In this document: positions 1 through 10,624 of the stretch, in pieces
Numbering within the stretch: the stretch's first letter is position 1
Layout: the number at the start of each line of letters is the position of its first letter
Origin: Ancylostoma caninum
Taxonomy: Eukaryota; Nematoda; Chromadorea; Rhabditida; Ancylostomatidae
Assembly (NCBI GenBank): GCA_037903475.1
Contig: JBAJFG010000095.1
Span: 124,001-188,000, forward strand
DNA length: 64,000 nucleotides
Reading direction: 5' to 3'
The notes under the pieces: generated by a model
Database searches by the model: none
What the model saw: only the letters and a program-made list of their open reading frames with translations
Told to the model about the DNA's origin: nothing
Translations under genes and position numbers: made by a program

Positions 1-1010
1 AGTGTTCTTCAATTAGACTTACATTCCCACCAGGATAGGATCGTTCTGAGGCGGAAAAGGGACAGGTAAAGACAATGCATCATGAGGGGCTCCACAGCAG
101 CAGGCTCGCCGTGCAAGTTCGTCGGGATTTGAACACCATTGGCACTCTCGTGCAAGATTTTGGCTCCTGCAGTCAGAAACAAGGAACCTGGCAGGTCGAG
201 GAAGCTGTCGTTGCAATAACAACGTCGGGAAGGACGGATGTTTTTGAACCACTAACGGGGTTTTAGCCTTTTATCGACTCCTATGTCTGGAATGATAGCA
301 CAGATGGTGATTATACGCAACAGCAGCATCGCCCGTTGTCATCTCTGACTTGCTTTTAGACTTATAGCGTTTCACAAAGTTCCAGGGCGGCAGCTTGTGA
401 GACTGAACACGAAGACAGACTGGTCAAAAACACGCATATTTTTTCTGAGGCTCCCAAAGACTAGAAATCAGGGTCAGGTGATGTTCTTTCGATGAAAAAA
501 GTTTAACTTGTTTGTCTCAGATAGAAATATTTTCTGCTGGAGAGATCTATGCAGTTTGTAAGCGAACGGTACTTCAGAACTGGCATTGTTATGGTGTTGT
601 GCGGCTTCTGTTAAGGAGGAGTGTTCGTCATCACTTTCACTTTGACTCCAACGAACTCATCCGCTTTCCTGGAGGTGAACAGTGTCTGGCTCTTACCATA
701 TCTGAGCAAGCGCGATGGAAAGCCATTGATTTTACGGCAGGACAGCGCAATCATCTACATCGACCACTCGGGGTAGAAATGGTTTCAGTACCACAACGTG
801 GTCGGAATGGCTTCGTTCATCTGCAATATCTCTTATTCTGACTGCAGAAGCCAAAATCTTGCACGAGAGTGCCAATGGTGTTCGAATCCCGACGAACCTG
901 CTTGGCGATCCTGCTACTGTGGAGGCCTTCATGGTGAATTGTCCTTACCTGCTCCTGTTCCGCCTTAGAATGATCCGATCTTAGTGGGATTGTAAGTCTA
1001 ATTGAAGTGT
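1..1010. mobile_element. Foldback DNA element with ~170 bp inverted arms
   Basis: The first ~180 bases and bases ~841-1010 are inverted copies of each other. Both contain the blocks CAATTAGACTTACA, TTCGTCGGGATT (inverted on the right) and the stretch CTTGCACGAGAGTGCCAA. The middle, about 650 bp, shows no recognisable transposase. The arms hold a tRNA-like motif (GTTCGAATCCCGAC), so they may derive from a tRNA-related sequence; that is inference. The left end may start before the window. It is most likely a non-autonomous foldback element, and the short frames inside it are not believable genes. Confidence 0.75.
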
Positions 1011-1089
1011 TTACACTTGTCTCTACTTATTTCAAATTTGAGACAGGAACCCCCGCATGAGTGAATGCTTTTATTCACTTTTTACTGAG

Positions 1090-1295
1090 GGTGCCCGTAT
1101 AATTATGATACATTGAAAGATGGCACCAAACACTTAATTTACACGGTTACACTTTCTTTTTCCACTTTTCAAAGCGGAATGAAGTAGCATAAGGTTTTCA
1201 GGGGCGCCGAATTTACTGGTAGCAGTGGCGTTTGTCAGGAATGTGTGCGAGAACAGATAGCGTAATTTTTTGGGTGCCCGTATATTTATGTTACG
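1090..1295. repeat. Pair of ~23 bp direct repeats
   Basis: GGGTGCCCGTATAATTATG and GGGTGCCCGTATATTTATG occur in the same orientation about 183 bp apart. They could be the edge of a small transposon or a tandem duplication. No coding content is recognised between them. Confidence 0.4.
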
Positions 1296-1299
1296 CACT

Positions 1300-2100
1300 G
1301 TATATCAGACAATTTTTACACGAAGAAGGTTCATAGGTTCCAATGAAAACGGAGGTTTTCTTCTAACTTCTGCGTATAACATTCGAAAATTAAGAGGATA
1401 CATGCATATTAGAATCCCCTGTGAAGTTATAAAATTACAATGATCTCGTCTGCCATTGAAGAACACAGCAACAAGAAACTCAGACGAAAAGGTTTGAATG
1501 AAGAGATGCGTCCAAAAAGTGAATGTCACTCTTTAAACTAACAGGTGAAAAATCTACTTTCTAAGAATATCAAACAAACAGAAAGGTTTCTTCTGTCGTT
1601 GTCTGAGAGCGCCACACTTGTGCACGTTGGTGTTTTTCCCCCAAAGAAAAGTTTACTCAACCACAGTGCAGTAGAAACGCTTTGGAAACAAAAACATGAG
1701 TAAAAGAATAAGGCATGGACGAAGAACGAACCACGAGGGACAAAAATACTTGTTTTTTGAACTATGATGCGATGCGGACCTGTCGTCGGGTGACTAACGC
1801 GCCCCGATCGACATTCTCATCGTCGTTCGGGGGTGATGAACGTGATAAATGTAATGCAGCGGATAAAGGCGTGTAATACGTGAGATATCTGCGACGGATT
1901 ACTGTAGCATTCAACGCCGATATTCATCCGATTTGACATCATCCGACATGACACAACGACGGCGGAGCGCAAAATACGTAAGGAATTGCGGGGGCGTTGC
2001 GGCGACTTCGTTACGCCAAAGGGTAAAAAAGAAAATAGGTGGGTGAAAGGAAAATTAATGGCTGGGTGACCAAATGAATGAGTGAGGCGAGTGGTAGATT
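1300..2100. other. No recognised feature
   Basis: Only short chance reading frames and AT-rich unique-looking sequence are visible up to the microsatellite. I see no splice-flanked exon or inverted repeat here. Confidence 0.5.
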
Positions 2101-2925
2101 GATGAGACGAGTGAATGAATGAATGAGTGAATGATTGAATGAATGAATGAGTGATTGAATGAATGAATGGATGAATGAATGAATAAATGAATGAATGAAT
2201 GAATGAATGGGTGAACGAATGATTGAATGTGTGAATGAATGAGTGAATGAATGAAGGAATGAATGAATGAGTGAGTGAGTGAATGAATGAATGACTGACT
2301 GACTGAATGAATGAATGAATGAATGAATGAATGAATGAATGAATGAATGAATGAATGAATGAATGAATGAATGAATGAATGAATGGGTGAACGAATGATT
2401 GAATAGGTGAATGAATGAGTGAATGAATGAAGGAATGAATGAATGAACGGAATGAATGAATGAACGGAATGAATGAATGAATGAATGAATGAATGAATGA
2501 ATGAATGAATGAATGAATGAATGAATGAATGAATGAATTAGCAAGCGAATGGGCAGGATGAGTAGATGGATGACTGGACAAATGAGTGAATGAATGAATG
2601 AACGAATGAATGAATGGATGAATGAATGAATGAATGAATGAATTAGCAAGCGAATGGGCAGGATGAGTAGATGGATGACTGGACGAATGAGTGAATGAAT
2701 GAATGAATGAATGAATGAATGAATGAATGAATGAATGAGTGAATGAATGGATGAATGAATGAATGAATGAATGAATTAGCAAGCGAATGGGCAGGATGAG
2801 TAGATGGATGACTCGACGAATGAAAGAATGAATGAATGAACGAACGAATGAATGAATGAATGAATGAATGAATGAATGAATGAATGAATGAATGAAAGAA
2901 AGAATGAATGAACGAAGGAGCAGAA
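2100..2925. repeat. Large (GAAT)n microsatellite with an embedded 43 bp motif
   Basis: About 800 bp of GAATGAAT repeats with scattered point changes. A non-GAAT block, ATTAGCAAGCGAATGGGCAG continuing to GATGACT, recurs at about 2538, 2642 and 2775, so larger units of ~105-135 bp were duplicated too. The minus strand of a GAAT repeat has no stop codon in any frame, which produces long frames reading Ser-Phe-Ile-His over and over (up to 382 codons at 1817-2965). These are artefacts of the repeat, not genes. Confidence 0.97.
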
Positions 2926-3295
2926 AGTAAAATGTGGTAGAACAACTGAACCACAAACTTCGCACCCTATGAAACTTTGCCTTTTCTTTTTAATCTGATT
3001 AGAATAAAACGAGGAGAGAAGGAGCGAAAAGAAGGAAAATATGCTGCAGTCATTTGTGGGATCCCTACTTTTTGGTAATGTGCAAACTGCAGAACAGTAG
3101 CTGCCAAATCCGAAAATGTGCACTGGATTGCGGTTGCCAACCAAACGGAGCTTCCTCCCCTAAATTAAATTGCAGGACATTTTCTAGCTGTGCCCGAAAA
3201 ATTAGCTAAATGAGGCGGTGCAGGTGCAAGAATAACCGGAAAAAGCGTGCACATTGCCTCGGAAAGCCAGCAAATTAGGCCACATTGCAAGCGTC

Positions 3296-3745
3296 ATGGA
3301 AGCTGCTTAGTTTCTGGTTAATCACGAAAATCGCCGTGCAGTGCACGTCCTCGTTCAAGAAGGACTTAACCAAAAGCCGCCTAATAACACTGCGAAAGTC
3401 GAGCAGCGACGCTTCATAGAGCCGCTTTTCGATCTCTCAGTGGCGTCGTTGGTTTTTTCCGGCGCCGAAATACCGCGCAAGCAGCAGCAACTTAAGCATA
3501 TCTCTCGGGTGGAAATCCAGGATATCTGGAGAGACAAGAATGGCCTCGTTTAAGAGGTCGTTCGTCGACAAATGGCGGTTAGTGCCGAGAGGGCAACGAA
3601 AACAGAAGCTGCAAAGGTGGCTATTGATTCGAGGGCAAATGAGTAACGAGAGGTAATCGAGAACGTTTTTCCAGAGTTCAGACTAAGGCAAGGAGTTTGT
3701 TCGGAGAAAAGCAGGACCAAGAGAAAACGCCCAGCGCGTACATAG
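3296..3745 (+). pseudogene. Decayed protein-coding frame with in-frame stops
   Basis: One reading frame starts at the ATG at 3296 and stays protein-like for 450 bases, broken by stops at 3308 (TAG), 3551 (TAA), 3644 (TAA) and 3743 (TAG). Stretches such as HVLVQEGLNQKPPNNTAKVE, RVEIQDIWRDKNGLV and RRQMAVSAERATKTEAAKVA are lysine/arginine/glutamate-rich and hydrophilic. I do not recognise a family; a transposon protein or a dead host gene are both possible. An acceptor-like TTTTTCCAG ending at about 3679 and a GTAAGC at 3746 would also allow a short exon in another frame. Confidence 0.35.
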
Positions 3746-3789
3746 GTAAGCGCGAAAATGTTTGAAAAGGGTGATGGGAAGTAACGCAT

Positions 3790-4215
3790 TCATGAGCACC
3801 TTTCTTCCTCGGTAGCCTATATGGAAATAGCGATAAATCGTCTAAAGCATTGATAATCATAGGCTAAATTATATACACATTTTGTGCAGCAACCATTCTT
3901 CGTAAAAAATCTCAAAATAGTAAAAAGGTGAACGAAACTTCGAAAGTCTACATATCATCACTGTAAGTAGAATAATGGCTTCACATACGTAGTTATAAAG
4001 CAGTGTAAGCTAAAACTAAATCAATTTCGAGGAAAAAGTGTCTCTCCGCGAGATTTCTCTCAGTCACGCTTAGTTTTTTTCCCACTCAACATATGCATAG
4101 TTTTGATGGCGACGTGGCAGGTGCATTCATACGAGCCGAAAGCCTGCTTACTCAATAGCAAAATGAGATTAATGCCGATTTCAGGCCCACCTGAGATGTC
4201 TAGGATAGTGCTTAA
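3790..4215. other. No recognised feature
   Basis: AT-rich sequence with only short frames. A minus-strand 64-codon frame at 4060-4254 has no supporting splice sites or family resemblance. Confidence 0.4.
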
Positions 4216-4412
4216 CCTTCGAGCTGGGTAGTCCCCAAGCCGTACCGTAAGCACTTAGAAATAGGAGATCCTGGAAACGAAGGAGCGACCACAAGGCGAT
4301 TTAGCTCGATGCGCCTGGCAAGACTTTTGCTCCGTGATGTGTTTGAATCGACGATGATTACATTAACGCGGCTAAAGTACGGCTCTCATCACGGAAACTT
4401 TGCTTTGATCAC
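4216..4412 (+). CDS. Candidate internal exon, unknown protein
   Basis: This frame is open for 197 bases and ends at a donor GATCAC|GTGAGC (4413). The translation includes SSWVVPKPYRKHLEIGDPGN and SSMRLARLLLRDVFESTMIT, a plausible soluble protein composition. No good polypyrimidine acceptor was found at its left side and no partner exon was located. It may be a real exon, a relic, or chance. No family is recognised. Confidence 0.25.
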
Positions 4413-4419
4413 GTGAGCG

Positions 4420-6120
4420 CCCGTTCGGAGCCATCTGCTGCAGCACGTATCCTGGCAGAAAAGAGATTTTTTCGTATATGAAGTGCTCAAAGTTAATCGA
4501 GTAAAGATTGAAAACCACACTATATCATTTGGCGACTTAGAAGTACATATGTATCTTTTCGGTGCAAAACAAAGAAATGTGAAAAAAAATTACAGATCGA
4601 CGTCCAGTCGACCTTTCCAGGGATTGAGCATACTAGGATAGTACATACATATGCTTAGGATATAAATAAGGCATTAGATTGGAGGTTCGAACAAATACTC
4701 GACGAACAAGTGCTCATTTTGAATGGGTCAAACATTATTAATATAGAAGGAGTTCTAGGGGCCAAAGCATAAGAAGGATTCGCTTTTTTGAGCATTCGAA
4801 AATTCGAATATTCGCTGTATGACAAACACATGGAAAGGGAAGGAGAGAGGAGAGAGAGAGTAATCACACTGGAGCTAATGCTTCCTACTTTTTGTACCAT
4901 CCGTGGGCCAATCCGTGAGCGATTGCTGTAGTCAATTTAAAGAAATGAACTGCTGCGACAAGTCTTGTATAAATTTTCCCAAAAAAGTTTTGTTGCTAGC
5001 TAATTCTGATTCATTAACGTTCATTGATAGAAGGCGTCAATTTTTTGGAAGCCAATAGAAGTGAATTTAAAGTTTCTCTCATTGAAGTCATGAACAAGGA
5101 CATCGACAAGGATTGAATTCAGATGACAGAACGGTTCTTCTAAGAAAGAGGTTTGGGCATGTTTGATGGTTATGTATCATCTTCGCAATAGCTGCTTGTG
5201 GCTCTCAATATGAGCAACTGAGCCACCTTGACTGAATGCGAACGACGAGCATGCGTCATTATACATTTATTGTTTTTCTTTGATTGCCTGGTGAAAAAAA
5301 ATTGAACAATACTGGCAAGAGCCGTGAAAAGAGGGACCTGATTTGTTTCACATTACGTAGCCGAACATAGCCTCCAGTTTTATTCTTTAGTGAAAGGCAG
5401 CACCCATGGAAACTTTGTCTACTCAGACTTTCCCAGTTCCTGGTACTTAAGAGCAAGCCAGTTGTTTCCTGTACAATTACAACAACAGAAACCCACTGCG
5501 TTCAGCGCAGTAACTGGTACATCTTCGTGCTGGCATTAAATTCAGACGAGTCGATTGTTTGTTGCTCGAATTGCAATAGAAACATCTGTTTTGCTGCAAT
5601 CTTGGGAGGATTCAGTCGGTTCTACAATCAATATGAGTTATCTTCGTGATTTTCCTGTGCTTTTTGCTATTTTTATTAGCTGGAATGCATTCTCATTCGC
5701 ACTTTACAACATTTGAAGCTTTTTGACAAGAGTTCGTATTCATTTTCGTTGAAATTTCAATTTTCTCAAAATTCCCCTCCACTGGGAAAATTCACGATGT
5801 TTTGATTTTTAAGTGACGTCTTTCCTAAGTGCTACATATTTTCCGTTATTTATGTTGACGAGGTACGGAAGGGCTGCAGTTCAGAACAAATAACTGATCG
5901 CGCGAATATCCAGGCGGCAAAAAAGACATTATCGATCTTTTGGTATCGTTCCCCACCCCCTGGCTCATGCAACTCGACCACACTTGCTGCAGCTAACCTG
6001 GCCATTAGCTTCTAAAACCTGTATTTTTGGTGCTATCGGAAAGTTTCGACTTCATGCAAGTGTTCAGCACCTTTGATACCTTCGTAATACGCTGAGATTT
6101 TCAAGTCCAAAATCTCCGTG
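4420..6120. other. No recognised feature
   Basis: Mostly AT-rich intergenic-looking sequence with a short GA-rich tract near 4845-4860. I found no convincing exon, inverted repeat or transposon end. Confidence 0.5.
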
Positions 6121-6121
6121 G

Positions 6122-6700
6122 GTGCTATCTTTAAAGGTGTCGTCCCACCTTAGGATCGTTTTTGAGATTTTCATGTGGAAAAAATCTCCAGGAGCTGCAG
6201 TTCATGATGGCATTCCGTACAAAAGTGTCGAAAATCTTCTTTCGAGATCCATTTTTGGGGAGCTTGTGGGCGGAGCCGGGGCGAGAACAAGGAGCTGTCT
6301 GCATAATTCATTCCTGGGGGCGCATCTTCTTAGAAAAATTATACCACTCGAGAGTGTTGCTCATTCATCCCTCAAAAAAAACAGAAATTGAGAAATGAAG
6401 AGAAGAATGACGAGGAAGAAATTGCATGATGCGAGAACCCTGTAATACCACTTTGACTCCGCCCACAGGTTCCCCGGAAGTTGGTGTTCGAAGAAGGGCT
6501 TCTGGGCAGTTTTGCATGGAATCACGTCCATCATTCCGATCAGCAGCTATTGAAAATTCATTTCATGCAAGGATCTAAACAAAAACGATTCTGCTTTCAA
6601 GAGAGGTTGCTCGTTAGGCTCATTCGTGAAAGAAGGAAAAATCAAGGAATATTCCAAAAATTTCGTGCTCCAAAGCAATTTAACAGCTCTAAGGACAACA
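6122..6700 (+). repeat. Dispersed repeat, copy 1 (second copy at 33290-33700)
   Basis: The stretch around 6150-6200 (GTTTTTGAGATTTTCATGTG, then AAAAAATCTCCAGGAGC) resembles 33290-33330, and the downstream parts (GTGGGCGGAGCC; TTTGCATGGAATCACGTCCA) resemble 33400-33660. Overlapping short frames here are not consistent between the copies. It is an old interspersed element of unknown class. Confidence 0.5.
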
Positions 6701-6749
6701 TCTACTACGAAGACCTCTTGCAAACCAGCATTGAGGCGAGTTCTTAAAG

Positions 6750-7215
6750 GACGCCAATTAATTACAGCCTACTGCTGTATGCATGCACAATTATTCACAC
6801 CCAAACAACCCGCTCACATTACTCACAAGAGCGCGTACAACCAATCGCGTATGCACGTTGTTTTTGGACTAGTAGTGGACAATGGCTAGTATTGATAGAT
6901 GTGGTCAACGTGGAAGAAGATAAACTGCAATAAGCATGAGGAAAACTTGATAATTGACAGGCGTTAATTGATCGCCGTTGATCGGGGCGGGCGGAACCAA
7001 CCGGGTGAAATCGAAAATATGGATCGGACGCCAATAACTGTAGAAAAAGAAGGAATTTGATTGGAGCTGGAATACATGTGAAGATTACTGACCAATTTAT
7101 TGTTTACATGGCTTCAGTAACCGTTTTTAGTAGTGGTGTATATGGCAAATAAATGAGAATTAGTAGGCATGCTCCATTTTTATGAATTTTTCGTTTTTAT
7201 TACTGATTTTTAAAC
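6750..7215. other. No recognised feature
   Basis: Short frames only. The stretch lies between a dispersed repeat and a small MITE and shows nothing I can name. Confidence 0.4.
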
Positions 7216-7443
7216 TTTAATAGGGGTGTGTATCATCGTGAGGGAAAAGGGGCGTGGCACGGCTCTGCGATTGGTTCGTTCAAATCCTCCTCCCGCCCCA
7301 AACGGTTGACTCGTTCTCTTTGCGCGCGATTCCACTATGCATGACCATGCAAAATTTAAATGTAATAGAGGACGAGTTGATCGTGGAGGGCGGGAAGGCT
7401 CCGCCTCGTTTTCTCTCACGATAACACACACCCCTTTAATAAG
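7216..7443. mobile_element. Small MITE, ~225 bp
   Basis: The left end TTTAATAGGGGTGTGTATCA is matched in inverted form by the right end, ACACACCCCTTTAATAAG preceded by TTTTCTCTCACGATAA. The arms are about 35-40 bp. The interior is G+C-rich and has no gene. The TTAA-like sequence at each edge may be its target, but this is not certain. Confidence 0.7.
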
Positions 7444-7822
7444 GGAGGCTACACAAATCACGAACAGCATCAGCAGCCTACAGCTCCAGTTAATACAATG
7501 CTTCCCCCGGAAAAAGCTCAATAGTTGTAAGTTGCACTTCCACTGTCCTTGGCAGCGACGCTAATGCAGGCGGAAAACTCGGACTAGGATCGCCGGAGAT
7601 ACGTGGACGATAAGGGCGAGTTCTCATAACATCAGGTCACGTCGCGATGGTTTAATGTTTTTGTTGTGACTACGGTAGTTGCTCTTTCTTTGTCTAGAGC
7701 GGCTAAGAATAGAAATTATCATAGCTACACTTTTCATAGATGGGGTGACACTTTCTCAAACAGCTGGAGCAAAGATGTGAAGGAATGGGGGAAATTCGTT
7801 CCAGGACCCACCAATCGCACTC

Positions 7823-7902
7823 TGATTGGTGCTAGAACGCAGTGGAACTGATTGGTGCTACGGGAACGCAGTGGAACTGTGAGGATTTAGGGGGGGGGGG
7901 GG
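7823..7902. repeat. Short tandem duplication and poly-G run
   Basis: GATTGGTGCTA(CGG)GAACGCAGTGG occurs twice head-to-tail at 7823-7879, followed by about 12 G residues at 7890-7902. The poly-G run is a likely sequencing or assembly weak point. Confidence 0.8.
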
Positions 7903-8239
7903 AGGTGAGACAACTTGCTTTTTTTTTTGGATGAATTCTCAATAGCTATAGAAGTATGCACGTCTCACAAATAATATGCACATGGGTTCGGACTTCAGTG
8001 TGAATCAAAACTTAACATTTCAACGGGAGCCCAAGGACTCCCTTTTGGGGTATAGGAGCTTAATGGACGCCCCGATCTAACGCCCACGGACGGGGCATCG
8101 CCTGCTGTTCTAGTGATCTATTTGCTTATTTATTTTTTGTTTACTTATTTACGCGTTTACTTGTGCTCCAGGTATACCGAAGAGAACAATTCTACAGTAA
8201 AAAAAAAGAACTTTAAAAAAATGAAACGAACAGATCATT

Positions 8240-8320
8240 AACCCATTGCGGACTACGTGAGGCACATGGTGCATCACAGCTCTTCGTCCCTATGGACATG
8301 GTGCATCACGCTATGGTTTA
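8240..8320 (+). repeat. TTAACCCATTG-type end and 'CATGGTGCATCAC' direct repeat
   Basis: The sequence TTAACCCATTGCGGAC at 8240 resembles the terminus of the nested TTAA element at 10936-11583. A GACATGGTGCATCACG-like motif occurs twice just after it. No opposite end was found, so it is at most a fragment. Confidence 0.3.
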
Positions 8321-8468
8321 ATATCTGAAATTGCACTTTCTTCTGATGGCCCTTTTTCAGGGCGACATTGCTCAGTATAGAAAGCATCGAATTAGATTGG
8401 ACCGATCGAAACTCAAAGATTGATTGGCCGCCCAGGCAGATATGCGCTCGGTCCGCAAGGTGTTGAAA

Positions 8469-8727
8469 AAAAAGTTCACATCAACGAAAGAACTTCAGGA
8501 CATACATGGATGAATTTTCTGGTCTTTTTCCTCATTTCCTGCATATGCATGGTCCAAATGCAAATAGCGCGGCAATGGAATGGCTACAGAATGTTAGGAA
8601 AAGTGTGGTTTTTCTCATAATTCGAAACACGTCTAGCATACACGTTCGTGGGTTTATGATTAGGCGAATCATGGCAGAAGACCGTTCAGAAATCACCATT
8701 CGGGAGCGACTTTGTGGGTATTCTTAG
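8469..8727 (+). CDS. Candidate exon, unknown protein
   Basis: An open frame of about 87 codons contains the ATG at 8506 and ends at a TAG at 8725. Sample residues: PHFLHMHGPNANSAAMEWLQ and IMAEDRSEITIRERLCGYS. An acceptor-like AACTTCAG lies just before the ATG and a weak GTATTC donor near the end. The composition is protein-like but no family is recognised. Chance cannot be excluded. Confidence 0.22.
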
Positions 8728-8954
8728 ATATTCATGTGCTGTGATCAAAGGTACGCTACCAAGCTCTTGAGCTATCAGAAAAATAAGAAGAGTCTGCGTA
8801 GCCCAAGTCCTTGGAACCACCTAATGTCTGCTAACTAACATTCCACTTCCATCCTAGACCAGAATTTCCGAACCCTAAACGAAGACCAGCCCCGTAGTGC
8901 ACTCCAATTTTACCTGGCACCCCTTTGCAAGGCGAAAAGCGGAGGAAGCCTTAA

Positions 8955-9031
8955 TTAGTGGACATCATCGGGCGGGAGCTCGTTCAACGTGTTGTGGCAT
9001 AAGGAACATGCCATAATTGGATGGCCAACGC
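8955..9031 (-). CDS. Candidate terminal exon with a CxxC motif
   Basis: On the minus strand a strong nematode-type acceptor (TTTTTTTTTCTCAG) is followed by an exon reading VGHPIMACSLCHNTLNELPP and DDVH before TAA (8955-8957). The CSLC pair could bind metal, but no domain can be named from one exon. A minus-strand 104-codon frame at 9196-9510 lies upstream and could belong to the same gene; no phase-compatible junction was found. Confidence 0.28.
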
Positions 9032-9540
9032 CTGAGAAAAAAAAACGGGCGCATCGACGAGAGAGGGGTAAGGGCCGCTTCAGAAGTGGATCTTTACCAC
9101 TTTCGCCCCGGAAGACGGCCCCACTCGAAGCACCACTGACGAAAGGCCAACGCGGCGAGCCACAATGCGAGACGAGGATGAGGGGTGAAAGGCGATCAAC
9201 CGGATTTTGATGACGTTGATGACAATAACCTGAAATTTTCAAAACTACGAAGTAGAGCAAAGAATCCAGCCAATAGATCATTCAGGTGCAAATTCGAGGA
9301 TTCGGTACTGTGGTCGTAGAACAATCGAAGCGCTGAGAATAAACGGACACTTATGGGCGGAGCGAAGAGTAAGCCAGTTCTGTAAACGTTTACTACGACA
9401 ACTCCACCATCACAGAAAGAAAGCAATTGAACGCCATGAAACCGAATGGTTCGAGTAGAACTGTGAGTGATTTCTTCACATGCGATAGTAGCTACGCACG
9501 TAAATGCCAACTGATTTGAAAATTGAAACAGGGTTTAGCT

Positions 9541-9690
9541 GATAAGGAAAATTCACTTAAAGTGCGTGCGTGCGTTAGAACTGCGACAAGATGATGAATA
9601 TCGTCCGGAAGACACTGACGACGTATATCGGATGCAAGCGAGATGCTCGCGTTTGTGGCATCGGTTTCTGTTCACGGCGACCACATGAAA
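9541..9690 (+). other. Possible exon relic with GTGC microsatellite
   Basis: A 44-codon frame containing ELRQDDEYRPEDTDDVYRMQ runs through a short GTGCGTGCGTGCG repeat. A similar GTGCGTGCGTGCGTGG tract is at about 9731. Coding status is uncertain and no partner exon is seen. Confidence 0.2.
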
Positions 9691-9959
9691 TCCTTTTATC
9701 ATTCTCGCCTACAGCAGATGGGTATGCTAGGTGCGTGCGTGCGTGGCGCGTGTGACTTGAAAATGTAGACCTAGACGCAGCTCATACGCAAGTAAGAAGC
9801 AAGTGAGACGCTGACGTTTACGAGATTAGGAAGCGTAGAAAGTGCTGATGATATACGCATTGACCGACTTCCACGAAAAACGCTCGGCGAATGAGTGCGG
9901 CCGCACGCGCCTAGTATAAACTGCTCCATTACGCGAGGCCGGTTATGAGGAGGCATTTA

Positions 9960-10620
9960 ACCAGTGACTCTATACTGATTATCATCACCATCACTGCTAG
10001 CCATAAATTAAGGAGTGAGGGCAATTAATGCTAGACACATGCTTGCGTCAAACATACGCATTTGGGGAGGACCTTTCACGAGTTGTGGCAATTGCGGCAT
10101 GAAAACTGCGGGATAAGAATTGTACAAACTGTCGCGAATAACTGCAGGTACGTCTCATCTGCGTCTGAGCTGCAGGAATGCTTCACGTCCTACTTATCAT
10201 TATAAAGTGGATCTCTGACGCACGCAGTGAATAAAAATTGCCTCTATGAAGTCATGAACAACCGCTGAAATCCGCCTCAAATCTTAATCGCCACGCTTTT
10301 TCAGCGCATATCTGACGCGCGTCTGACGCACGCACACATTGGTATTTGTAGGAGGAATAGAAGGTAAGAAGACATCATAAGCATGGGAGTAGCTACGGAA
10401 ACTTTGTTGCAGGCTTTCTGATTCAAGTCATAGAATTGATCAATAATTTCCACTTAGAGTTTGGGGGGGGGGGTCAGTACGGTCAAAAGTTAAAATTAAT
10501 TAATTAAAGGTTAAATCTTCCAAAATGATTCGGAAACAATAAGGATAAGAGACTAGTAATTAGTAAGACGCATTACAGATAATGTAATGAAAACCGTGTT
10601 TATTTGCAATAACAATTACT
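9960..10620. other. No recognised feature
   Basis: Intergenic-looking sequence with a GACGCACGCA-type motif repeated near 10210-10330 and a run of about 10 G at 10461. No exon or element end was recognised. Confidence 0.4.
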
Positions 10621-10624
10621 ATTA

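Noticed and set aside
1817..2965. 382-codon minus-strand frame of repeated Ser-Phe-Ile-His
   Set aside because: The GAAT microsatellite has no stop in any minus-strand frame, so the open frame is automatic; there is no splice or start support.
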